Shown here piece after piece: positions 1 through 9,089 of a stretch of DNA of 23,888 nucleotides. The translations under genes were made by a program, and so were the position numbers. The stretch comes from Phallusia fumigata. Its lineage: Eukaryota > Chordata > Ascidiacea > Phlebobranchia > Ascidiidae. The first letter of the stretch is position 1. Each line of letters begins with the position of its first letter. Under the pieces are notes generated by a model. The model did not search any database. It had not been told where the DNA came from and worked only from the letters and a program-made list of their open reading frames with translations. The stretch spans positions 1 to 23,888 of the forward strand of contig QXVZ01031946.1 of assembly GCA_008931825.1 (NCBI GenBank), read 5' to 3'.

Positions 1-1875
1 CGTTGGAGCGCACAGCCTTGTACAGAACCTATGCGGACAAAGAAAATTGGTAGCGACCAAAGGATTTGGACAAAGGAAGATCGAATTCGGTCTAAGTCGA
101 ACTTGTACAGCAGCATGTTTAAACCTTGTTGTTTTTAAATTTTTACGTTTTGGGGGCTTGTGGGTGAACCTACAGGTCAACCGGGGTCAAAAGTTACAGA
201 GCACAACTTCAGATACCTATCTACTTTGTGAGCAGATTTAAAGAAATGTAAACCTTTTTTCTTGACCAACCGGTGGAAACAAGCTTCAGATAAAACTAAA
301 CAAAACAATATAACAACATGTTTCCCTTTCATGAAAGGGGCCCGTAACCTCTTTGGTTGTAGACAGCATTATAAGCATTTTAAAACCTAGTACGGTTAAA
401 ACAATCGCAATTTTTAATCCTACATGATTTAAGGAAACATTATAAAGGGCGCACATCGAAAGCCAACCGAAAATACTCAAAACGCCTAACGTAACAGTTG
501 TCGAGGTCTTGTACAAAAAACCCTTATGGGAGCAGACGTACATAGCGGTGTCATGGGGGCGCGACACGACCACAGCATGCATGTTTCACAACATGGAACG
601 TCAGAAAGCTGGTAGGTTATATTTACTGTCGACATTCCAGCACCTTCAAGCCTACATCGTTAACAACGTTCTGCCGTGTGTGGCAATTTTCTCGAATGTG
701 GGACAACTTTGGAATGTTTTAATTGCGCCTTACAAGGGAGGCTGTAGACTTGGCGAGGCAAATTAAACAGAGGCTCCTTCCATGAAACCGCATCAGTCGT
801 CAATAATTTGTCGAGATTCAATCCAAAAAAGGTATTGGATTTTATGGACTTAAATAATTGCTGAGCCAACCTCCCGGCTCTATCAACGCGATGAAACGCT
901 TCAACACCTCTTCCAACAATACCAGTAGGTACTAAAGCGACTACTCAACGAAGTGAGGCAATACGAGAACAATATTAAACCACAATGACTACAGAGGACG
1001 GAAGTGCGACGAAACGGGCACACTTTGAAGTCGAACACGAGCAGTAGTTTATCATTAACTAAAGGAGCCTGTGCGTCGTCGTTGAGTCTGAAATTTGACA
1101 GCTCGACACTAAAATCGCGGCTTTATGCGAAGGCGGCCCGGACAATTGAAAACTGTATTAGAGATTTTGTTGAATCGTGTTGGTCTTTGTTTTGGCGTTA
1201 CACCAAATATTCGAACGTCAAATGAAAGAAAACATATATTTAAAACCTTGAACCAAATGTAAACATCATGGAAAATCAAAATGCCCCGGTAGACAAAACG
1301 AAACCATAAGTCTAAAACCATTAGCTGAGCTATAAAGCGGGGTTAGCTGGGGGCAGGACTGCGTGGGTGAAGGGGATGGGCGAACACACGTACTTGGCAC
1401 ATCACACAGCGAGAATATTTCGGCCCTTTAGTTTCACGTAACGGTCAATTACGCTAATTCAGAGCCTGCCTAATTTGGATGATTTAATTGAGAATTGTCA
1501 GACTGCGCGTGCCACATACCAAAGACGTCTACCCTGTCTGACGTCTTCAAACTTTAGTTGGTAATAAACAATGCTTGTGATGAAGTATCGACGTATGGTT
1601 GGTGGTTGATAACAGGTGAAGAAAAAAAGGAAACCAAACGAACGCATTCGACACGAATCGTGGTGTTGGTAAGCGATGCGTGATGTTCCTGTATAAATGT
1701 CTGGCCTTGCTCAATGCAAACTATTCTTACTTTGTTTACACACAATGTTTCGTCAGCGCAGAAGATACATCTTTTACCACAGTGAAACGGGGCCATTTTT
1801 GCCTTAACCAAATAGTGCTTTAACTTCCATAGCAAAAGCAAATCTTTTCTGTTTCACATATTCTGAACTACTCAC
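1..1875. other. Probable intron of the RPTP gene, no exon recognised
   Basis: The third FN3 repeat is cut after its B/C strands at 1876, so the next exons should lie further left. I searched the minus strand for the expected YxFxIRAxTxxGxGP strand and found none. An open stretch of about 95 codons on the minus strand (about 945-660) has no family I recognise. No RNA gene or repeat was seen. Confidence 0.5.
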
Positions 1876-1988
1876 GTTGTAGTTGCGCAGTTTACCGTTG
1901 GGCGACAGCGGTTCATCCCAAACAAGCGTCATAGTTGTTTCGTTGAAGTGAACAACACGAAATGAATCCGCAGGAACAGGGCCGGGCG
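1876..1988 (-). CDS. RPTP exon 11: start of FN3 repeat 3
   Basis: It has 113 bases with acceptor TTTTGTTATTCAG|CG and donor AAC|GTGAGT (phase 1 in, 0 out). It encodes APGPVPADSFRVV, then FNETTMTLVWDEPLSPNGKL and RNYN, the standard opening of the third FN3 repeat. Reading through the donor gives a further 22 residues and a stop with no FN3 character, so the donor is preferred. Confidence 0.88.
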
Positions 1989-4900
1989 CTGAATAACAAA
2001 AACACGGATAAAAAACTTGAAATGGCAAAATAACACTTAAAAATGACCTTTTTCCTAAAAACTATTTTTAAAAAAACGGAAAATGATGGACCTCCCGGTG
2101 TGTTGGTTTCGAAACAAAAGAATCAGAGGTAAAATATAGCAAAACGGCGTTACGCATCAATCGCAAGCTACAAACACACATAAAAGCAAGAACAAAAGGC
2201 ATCCTGTGCTTACACAAAGCCCAGTAGCCGAACACTGCTAATTCCATCTCGGGATTTCGAACCCATAGAATACACAGTGTGCAGTCATACACAGGCCTTT
2301 GTTGCGACGCAGAGCACGTCGTTTTATGAATGGAACACCGCTGTACAGCACCCGCGTGTAGAACTTGAACGTGCGAGGACTCTTACCTCCTTCTAATGTT
2401 TGTACGGTCCATTCGCCTGTTTCCTGCGAGGCGATGATGTTGCGTAATTCCACCTTGATGCCGTACAGTGTGTAGGGATCCAAGCCTTGGAGCATCGCCA
2501 CGTTACGGTTCTACACCAAATTTTTGAAAAAATTAAAATGAATTTAGACACTACTAAATAGGTTGCACTGGCAACACTGTGGTCACAGTGGGTTCGCTAG
2601 GCAAAAAGTTTACAATGTGCTGGTCCTACTTACTTGAGGTAGCCTATCTGCTTTTTCTGCAACATTTGAAAAACATATTTACAACGTCCTTCCGTTAGGG
2701 AGGTTACAACCCCCGGGGAATTGTGTTTTGCGGTGACGGGGGGATTACAAAGGCATGCGACCACAATTTTGAAGAGATAGTTGCGGAAGTTAATACATGA
2801 CTTGGGCCCGTGGGAGTTTTTTAATTGCTTAGGACGGCAGGAAAGTGTCCTCGTATACGACACCATTTGTGATATACTGTAAAAATTGTATGTCCTGTCA
2901 ACTGTTNCTGTGGTCACAGAGGGTTCGCTAGGCAAAAAGTTTACAATGTGCTGGTCCTACTTACTTGATCTAGCCTATCTGCTTTTTCTGCAACATTTTA
3001 AAAACATATTTACAACGTCCTTCCATTAGGGAGGTTACAACCCCCGGGGAATTGTGTTTTGCGGTGACGGGGGCATTACAAAGGCATGCGACCACAATTT
3101 TGAAGAGATAGTTGCGGAAGTTAATACATGACTTGGGCCCGTGGGAGATTTTTAATTGCTTAGGACGGTAGGAAAGTGTCCTCGTATACGACACCATTTG
3201 TGATCTACTGTAAAAATTGTATGTCCTGTCAACTGTTGTGAAAAGGTACCCTTTTCCAATTAACCAATTTTACGCAGGTTGCGATGACTACAGCACATAA
3301 AACGCCCACTGAAGCGTTAAACCGTCAGCGCGACGAAATCATTATTGGCAGAAAAATGAGTAAATCGGCAGCGCGATATATTGTGTCTTGTGTCACTGAC
3401 CTCAACAGGGATGGTAACAAACTCGGCTTGTTGTTCCGTCGAATCGGTGTCGTTGTTGGGCCACTTTCGGTATTTCACCACGTACGAAAAACTCTTGCAC
3501 TGCGTCACGCTAATATCGGGAACCTGGGATTAAAAGCAAGTTGACAAGTAGTAGTACAACCTCCCGTAAATCGTGATATATTCAAACATCACTCACAGTC
3601 CATTTGACACGAATTTTTTCGGGTCCGAGTCGTTCAAACTTCACGCCCGTCACTGATCGAACTGGAGGTCCGCACTTCGTTTTGCTGGTGGTCGTGGGTC
3701 CCGGCCGCCCGGCGCCCCCTGGTCCGGCCCGGACCAGGGTCACCGAAAGCTCGTACTCGGTGTCCGGCTGTAAATGCCACAAGTCGTATACGTCCTCGTC
3801 GATGTGATGGACGTCTGTGTGACGAACATAGAGTCAATATTGGTTTGTGCTTAAAAGTGTCGGTACACAGACGATGGCAACGTAATGTCATGGAAAACGC
3901 GTGGGCGATTGACTTTTAGTTTTTTTTGCGTAGGTGGGGTTGTACACAGTGGGTGAAACATAAACATAGGCACTTACAATGACTTCATAATAACATAATT
4001 CATTGAAACTGGTTAAAATTCAACTGTGGTAACAGCGGTGAATTTTCAGACCTACCAGACAAGCAGGCGATAAGTTATGTGTCAAAAAGGCTGTAACCTT
4101 TACGAGTTCCACAATCATAATGGCTAACGTCGCGCCATGTTGCCTCAAGCTTGTGTAACAAAGGTTTAAGAGCTAGCGATCACGTGTGCATATTAATCGA
4201 CGCACTTCTTTGATGACACACCAAAGTTACTGCGAAGCGTCAGCGCAAGTAACTTGGAACAGACAGGCAAAAATGCGCGTTTAAATCACTCAGGTTAGGA
4301 AGGCGTGGAAACACGTAATAAGCTGATTAACGTTGCTAATTGAAAATGCGAACCTAGAAAACGGAGTGTGGCGTTGTAATGAGAAAACGCGGCAGTGTAT
4401 AGGAAAAGATTTCCAAGCTGAAAGCATGATAACGTGAGGCTCTGTACATATCGAAACTCCCCGCTTCAAACCTAGCTACATAAACCAGTCGCTCTTGGAC
4501 TGTGTAAACATTGCACAATGATTACATAGGAGACAGGCATGGCGTGCTGACAAAGGTTCCATAAAGGCAAATTCACAAAAGATTTTCACCTGTTTGGCAT
4601 TCACGGACGATTAGGACTCGATTGTTAAGATTCACTGCATTTTTGCTTGGTCCATATATTTGACAAAATTATGAGGTTTAGTAGTATCAGTTCTTAACAA
4701 GCTAAATCTGGTATTAAGACACAGACACTTGTGTTTTCCGAAAGCACAGTGAAAAACACACACACTTTGACTACTTTCCAAAAGTGACTACGTGTGTATA
4801 GTTCACACATGCATAGTGGAGTGGATTTGGCAACTTGGTGACAAAACAAATAAACAACAAAGTGAGTGAAAACATGTTGTGACTGAATACAACAACTCAC

Positions 4901-7900
4901 CAGAACTTGCTGCTCCAATAAAGGAAAAAAACACAGTTATTAATAAGACTATTTGGTACCTGTTTCCTAAAAGAAAACAAAAACATTTGAAGCAACTAAC
5001 CTGACCAATCACCATCAGTAGGCTTGTAGTGGAGAATTTTCTGAGCAATTGGTCCATTTCCAGTAAATCTATCAGCATTGAGTGTTATTTTAAAGCTAGT
5101 GGCACCTGGTTCTTCAACTTTTGGTCCACGTCTCGGTATTGGTGGAACTAAAAATATAAAATATTGCATGTTAAGAAGTAAATATCAAAGAGGGTAACAG
5201 TAAAAAATAGTTAAAATGATTTTCGTCCGGAAACCAATGCTACTGATACGCTTCTTTACATTAGATTGAAAGAACCCCATGTCACAGTTAAAACAAAACC
5301 AGAGTATCACAACACACTGTATGGTGGATTGAACAATGGAAAAGGTTTCTGGTGTTAAAGGCCGAAGCAATCTGTCAGTGGAACCTGGTGAAAAACATTA
5401 CTAGCTATTGTGTGACAGTTTAATAACATACCTTTCACACTAAGAGAACCGAAATTGGATACTCCCATGCTTGTTGCATTACCGGAAACACACCTGTAGT
5501 AGCCAGCATCAACCAGAGCAACATTCATAAAACTGCATTAGAAAATGTGTAAGTTACAACACCCTCAGATAAAAGATTAAAACTAAATCCACTTCTTTGC
5601 ACACCTAAATACTACGCCAAGATGGTCATCATATTCCTGCACCGAAAAAGGTTGATAAACTTCACCCGTTGATTTTTGCAAAATAACTTGTGTATCAGGG
5701 CCTGGGTATCCCCACAACAGACACTGAAGGGTTTGATTTTGTCCAGCATTAACTTCTTTGTTGCCAAACCGAAGGAAATGTGGAGCAGATTCTGGGATAA
5801 AACACAAAACATGTTTTATTGAAGATCCCAAAAGGTGTACCATAAGTTGTCAGGTAGTAATGGCATCTTACCACATGCTGATGATTTGACCATGATGTCA
5901 TCAAGTTGAATTTTCCCAGGTCGTGATGTCAGAACAAGTGCTTCAAATTGAACCTTTAACACAAATAATTAGTTTAAGTTGTCTTAACTTTAACATAGAA
6001 ACAATAAAATAATGTTCAGTGCAATACCATTTCTTATGTGCTCTTACAGCGTAATCATGTGTAAATTAATAATTCATGGGGCAAATTTATAAAAGAGATG
6101 GTAAGTACACAAGGATCACCTGGTAGCCTTGGGGATTAAGAGCGAGGAAAACTGTCTGCCAACTTGAATATTCTTTGTCAGGGCTACTCCACACTGGGTG
6201 CTTTTCAATGCTGTTTGTTTCATCAAGCACATACACATTTAGTTTTCCAGGAGGACTGGTTGAACCTGAAGTGTCATTGTTGCCGCTCAGCGAGCCAATG
6301 GCTTTGTTGGTAAAATTGAAGGAAAAGCAATGAGTGCCCTTTGAACAATAACAATCCGCAAGTCAGCAATTTTAGTTGACAACAAAAAAGGGTCTACACT
6401 AGACAGTACAACAGTCAGACCAATACACAGTTTTCGAAAACTCAAATCTTTGTTTAATGTGAATTAACCAGTTTATATATTCTTAAACACTATGACTAAG
6501 GTTCTTGGTTATAAAACTACCAAGGTACACATTATGATTCAACATATTAAAAGAGTAATGTACCACATCATATTTATATCATATCACATCATTTAAAAAG
6601 TATGTTTGAAACCTGCTGGTTTATTTCAGGGCTTGTAAGCTTGGCAGTTTGTCCAACTCGATGTAGATGAGTTTGCACTTGTATAAAGCCACCACCTTTT
6701 CCATCATCTTGAAGTTGCCAGTCAAAATTATCTTCGGTGCTCTGTTGATAACTGCAAAGTGGGTCCTGACCTTCAAATTCACAGGAGCCTGAAAGTGAAG
6801 GGGACATGCAAAATGTGAATAAGAACAAACAATCCATGTTAACTGTGAAATGTCAAAAATAAACATCTTAAACTGTCACATGTTTTGTGTTGTATCAATA
6901 ATAAAGAAATCTGTTAAAGGTATGTTTGCTCATATGTCCCACACTATGACTTATAGGATTCCGCTAATCTTTTCAAGTGAGAACATTGATACTAAATCTA
7001 TGCTATATCTTCATGTGCAGTTTTTAGGTCAGTCTTGTATCCTTAAGATGCCTGAAGGATTCTTAAAGGGCCAGATGTTAATGTGAAGGGGTTGCTGAGC
7101 AAACAGGCACTACAAATCCAAATAAAAACGACAGTGAACACAGTTACAACGGTGTGTTGTAACGCATTGTGAGTAAAATACCAGCGAGTTGTTTAGGAAT
7201 GGGTGGGGTAAATAGAAGCCCTGTGATCAAGCTCTGTTGCGTGTAACCAAAAACGCCTTTCCACGCCGATTTAATGACAGGCCATTTGGGTCTATCTTTT
7301 CAAGCAGTCGCCCAACCGTAGTTACCGACAGTAACGCTTTGGTTGCCCCGAGGCATCGCCGAGTAGTAGAGAAACAAGCGTCCAAAACAAACGTGCTNAT
7401 TTGGGTCTATCTTTTCAAGCAGTCGCCCAACCGTAGTTACCGACAGTAACGCTTTGGTTGCCCCGAGGCATCACCGAGTAGTAGAGAAACAAGCGTCCAA
7501 AACAAACGTGCTCGATTGGCCATTGGGTGCGATGTTACAGTCAATCGCAACAATATTATCTGCCCAACTACTCGGTGGTCGTGAGATCGACGGCTAATGA
7601 AAATAAACGGCTCCTTTGATTGCGTTGTTGCGTTTTGTAAAGCGAAACGAGCCCGCGCAAGTTTGTTTTGAATGCGGTTTAATCGTTTTGGACGTACTGC
7701 GTGGCAACAGCAGTACGGTATCTTACAACGTCGGGAATTAAGGCAAAAACCGTTTCGAGCAGTTCGCAAAAGGTAATTGTATCGTACACAAGTGAACAAC
7801 ATAGTTACCGTGGCCTGGTGTCAGATTTCCAGACAATATTTGTAGCAAGTTTAGGCTAATACACGAGATTTCACCAAAATAACATCTATTGAACCGATCA

Positions 7901-8572
7901 ATAAGGAAGCCAATGCGTGGGCGAGTACATCCGGTGTGTGCGAACTAAAAAACGTTTCGCTCCAACGTGAGTGTCAAAAACCACACAAGGCTACAGATGT
8001 TCAAACACCGACAATAACTGGGCGTCTTTCACAAACAGGGCCACTTTTCTTTTGAATTTGCGGCGCACAATTAGCGAAAAGTCGGGAATCCCTTTCATGT
8101 GAGGAGCTAATCCCTTGGCCGAAAATGTACTGACACGCGTGGACAAAGCGCGATTCAGCTGCATTGTCTTAGCGCAATCTGTTCAGTTTGCGAAAATGTG
8201 GAACACTTTGGACAAAGCGTGACTGTCGTGCAAATAAAATATTAGTCGGAAGCATACATATTTTTGGGCAGAAAATAAATTCATTTTTAACAGTGTTTTA
8301 CACAAAAACTGCACAACAAACTAAAATAATTCTTTTTCATATTGGTGTTTCCAACTACAATACAAAAGTGTTCAATATTGCATTTTTGAAAACAAGTAAT
8401 ACTAAATCATAAATTTTAAGATGCATGCTACACCGGTCAAAAACTGTCTTTTGTAACTAACATCATTCAATTCAATCTTACCTAATGATAGCGAAGATAC
8501 ACAGGTAGTTTTGATTGCAAGCACACCAACACTCAGTGCTATCCAAAGTATTCGAACAGTTCCATATTCCAT
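1876..8572 (-). CDS. Type IIb receptor protein tyrosine phosphatase, 5' half (11 exons)
   Basis: This is a predicted cell-surface adhesion receptor of the R2B class (PTPRM/K/T/U). In vertebrates these bind homophilically at cell contacts and carry intracellular tyrosine phosphatase domains. Exons on the minus strand are 8572-8482, 6788-6613, 6338-6120, 5953-5872, 5791-5605, 5532-5432, 5147-5001, 3814-3597, 3523-3401, 2510-2387 and 1988-1876; all phases match and no stop interrupts the 527 residues. Order: signal peptide 1-28, MAM about 31-188, Ig about 190-286 with a LQC...YYRC cysteine pair, FN3-1 about 287-382, FN3-2 about 385-488, start of FN3-3 from 490. Class-specific motifs include THCFSF, SPPGKLNVYV, HLQPDTEYELSV, TKCGPP, PGPVPADSF and PLSPNGKL. 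The last exon ends in a clean donor (AAC|GTGAGT), so the gene continues past the left edge; the transmembrane and phosphatase parts are not visible. Which vertebrate paralogue it matches best cannot be settled by eye, so no symbol is given. Other MAM/Ig/FN3 proteins are less likely because the domain order and motifs fit R2B throughout. Confidence 0.86.
2387..2510 (-). CDS. RPTP exon 10: FN3 repeat 2, end
   Basis: It has 124 bases with acceptor TTGGTGTAG|AAC and donor GGAG|GTAAGAG (phase 0 in, 1 out). It encodes NRNVAMLQGLDPYTLYGIKV...WTVQTLEGG: the LxPYTxYxxxV F-strand and the VQT end of an FN3 repeat. Confidence 0.86.
2577..3237. repeat. 330-base direct duplication around an unknown base (2907)
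   Basis: Copy 1 (2577-2906) and copy 2 (2908-3237) are the same length, start with CTGTGGTCACAG and end with GTCAACTGTT. They differ at roughly ten positions (about 3 percent). They abut the single N exactly. Both lie in the intron between RPTP exons 10 and 9. The pattern fits two alleles of one locus placed side by side by the assembler. Confidence 0.9.
3401..3523 (-). CDS. RPTP exon 9: FN3 repeat 2, middle
   Basis: It has 123 bases, phase 0 both ends, acceptor TTTAATCCCAG|GTT and donor GAG|GTCAGT, separated from exon 8 by a 73-base intron. It encodes VPDISVTQCKSFSYVVKYRK and then a polar loop. The VTQCKSFSYVVKY run matches the VTRCHSYNLTVHY region of vertebrate R2B proteins. Confidence 0.85.
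3597..3814 (-). CDS. RPTP exon 8: end of FN3-1, start of FN3-2
   Basis: It has 218 bases with acceptor GTCACACAG|AC and donor GGACT|GTGAGT (phase 1 in, 0 out). It encodes DVHHIDEDVYDLW, then HLQPDTEYELSVTLVRAG, a Gly/Pro-rich loop, TKCGPPV and the second repeat's FERLGPEKIRVKWT. This is the most recognisable R2B stretch in the window. It is strikingly GC-rich for its surroundings because of Gly, Pro and Arg codons. Confidence 0.92.
3815..5000 (-). other. 1.2 kb intron in FN3-1 of the RPTP gene
   Basis: Donor GTTAGT at 5000 and acceptor CACACAG at 3815 bound it. Apart from the micro-exon candidate at 4901-4909 I see no exon, RNA gene or repeat. CpG frequency drops sharply across this intron, from common left of about 4.6 kb to rare to the right. 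Confidence 0.6.
4901..4909 (-). CDS. Candidate RPTP micro-exon (9 bases, frame-neutral)
   Basis: On the minus strand a branch-point-like TAATAAC, a T-rich tract and GGAGCAG precede CAAGTTCTG, which is followed at once by a strong donor GTGAGTTG. Inserted between exons 7 and 8 it keeps phase 1 on both sides and adds Ala-Ser-Ser. Using the AG three bases earlier (exon 4901-4912) adds Ala-Ala-Ser-Ser, also in frame. Direct joining of exons 7 and 8 already gives the usual spacing between the Trp and the HLxPDTEYE motif, so if real this is an optional mini-exon. Mini-exons of this size are known in the related LAR-type receptors. Confidence 0.4.
5001..5147 (-). CDS. RPTP exon 7: FN3 repeat 1, first half
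   Basis: It has 147 bases, phase 1 both ends, acceptor ATATTTTTAG|TT and donor TCAG|GTTAGT. It encodes VPPIPRRGPKVEEPGATSFK, then NADRFTGNGPIAQKILHYK and GDWS. This fits the R2B first FN3 repeat (PPRP...GxGPI...W). The donor is weaker than its neighbours, which matters for the candidate micro-exon downstream. Confidence 0.87.
5432..5532 (-). CDS. RPTP exon 6: Ig domain, end
   Basis: It has 101 bases with acceptor TTCTAATGCAG|T and donor GAAAG|GTATG (phase 2 in, 1 out). It encodes NVALVDAGYYRCVSGNATS...FGSLSVK. DAGYYRC is the classic Ig F-strand with the second Cys; NAT is a sequon. Confidence 0.88.
5605..5791 (-). CDS. RPTP exon 5: Ig domain, first part
   Basis: It has 187 bases with acceptor TTATCCCAG|AA and donor TTTAG|GTGTGC (phase 1 in, 2 out). 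It encodes ESAPHFLRFG...AGQNQTLQCLLWGYPGP, the A to C strands of an Ig domain with its first Cys and a sequon (NQT). The following intron is 72 bases. Confidence 0.87.
5872..5953 (-). CDS. RPTP exon 4: MAM domain, end
   Basis: It has 82 bases, phase 0 in and 1 out, acceptor TTAAAG|GTT, donor TGTG|GTAAGA. It encodes VQFEAL...GKIQLDDIMV...SAC, the closing FEA...xLDDI motif and last Cys of a MAM domain. The next intron is only 80 bases. Confidence 0.88.
6120..6338 (-). CDS. RPTP exon 3: MAM domain, middle
   Basis: It has 219 bases in phase 0 with acceptor TTCAAAG|GGC and donor CAG|GTGATC. It encodes GTHCFSFNF, an insert rich in Asn, Ser and Gly, then SPPGKLNVYV and PVWSS...WQTVFLAL. The PPG-x-LNVYV stretch closely matches vertebrate type IIb receptor phosphatases. 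FNFT and NDT are N-glycosylation sequons. Confidence 0.88.
6613..6788 (-). CDS. RPTP exon 2: MAM domain, first part
   Basis: The acceptor is TTCACTTTCAG|GC and the donor CAG|GTTTCA; phase 1 in, phase 0 out, 176 bases. It encodes the MAM start GSCEFEG...CSYQQ...DNFDW, with the two early Cys and the DxFDW signature of MAM domains, then KLTSPEI before the second half. Confidence 0.88.
7284..7512. repeat. 114-base direct duplication around an unknown base (7398)
   Basis: Copy 1 is 7284-7397 and copy 2 is 7399-7512; each starts ATTTGGGTCTATC and ends CAAACGTGCT. I see one difference (CATCGCCGAG against CATCACCGAG). The copies meet exactly at the N, as at 2907 and 9460, which points to an unmerged assembly overlap inside the first RPTP intron. 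Confidence 0.9.
8118..8235. repeat. Imperfect direct repeat, about 72-base spacing
   Basis: Two segments of about 42 bases both contain CGAAAATGT, then about ten variable bases, then GGACAAAGCG and a G/C-rich tail. They sit in the first RPTP intron. The match is partial and the function unknown. Confidence 0.4.
8482..8572 (-). CDS. RPTP exon 1: signal peptide
   Basis: The exon starts at ATG 8572-8570 and encodes MEYGTVR followed by a hydrophobic core (ILWIALSVGVLAI) and a short polar stretch, a typical secretory signal. The donor is TTAG|GTAAGA, leaving phase 1. I chose this ATG because its context (AAAA before, G after) is strong. An in-frame ATG at 8587 with weaker context would add five residues (MLGAK). 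The leftover G joins GC of the next exon to give Gly, then SCEFEG, the start of the MAM domain. Confidence 0.75.
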
Positions 8573-9089
8573 TTTTGCACCTAACATAGGATGCTATACA
8601 GTGTAGGTACCTCTGAAGATCTAACTTTTAGTAGTTGTACTCAAAGTCAGATTTGTTATTGAATCAAACTTTAATCATTGCCAGATAACCTATAGTATTC
8701 AGTATTCCTATAGTATTCTGCACAAAATTAATAAACTGTACTAACTATGTAAAACCTCAAAGGCTTTCACCAAATTAAACATTTTTCCAAAGGTAACAAA
8801 AGTGAAAAATCTGACTCTTTTTTTAAACCACACCTTACCAATTTACTCATTGTTTTTAACTTGCAAAAAATATTTTGTGACTGACTAAATTCTGTTTGAA
8901 TAAAAACCTGGTTAGCTGTACCAACAATGAACACTCGTAGTTTTTACATGCATTTATAAGGCACTAGCCGAAAAAAGAGTTTTCCTTGTAATAAACCACT
9001 TTTACTGAATAGAAAACAAAGCTTCAGACTGCGCCAGACGAAAAGTGTGGCAACAAGTGAACAATGTGCCATTTCGCACAAAACAGCTA

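Larger units (their letters stand above)
6789..8481 (-). other. 1.7 kb first intron of the RPTP gene
   Basis: It runs from donor GTAAGA after the signal peptide to the MAM acceptor. It contains the 114-base duplication around the N at 7398 and an imperfect local repeat near 8118-8235. A minus-strand open frame at 7437-7802 (121 codons) crosses the duplicated sequence and resembles nothing known; I treat it as chance. Confidence 0.6.

Noticed and set aside
2577-3237. A real tandem repeat or segmental duplication
   Set aside because: Exact abutment on a lone N, equal lengths, and the same pattern at two other sites favour an assembly artefact.
4803-5078. Minus-strand 91-codon frame covering the end of RPTP exon 7 and intron
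   Set aside because: It is in a different frame from exon 7 and reads through clear splice sites; the FN3 frame explains the region better.
7437-7802. 121-codon minus-strand open frame
   Set aside because: It overlaps the duplicated segment at the 7398 junction, lies in the RPTP first intron, and shows no domain or family resemblance.
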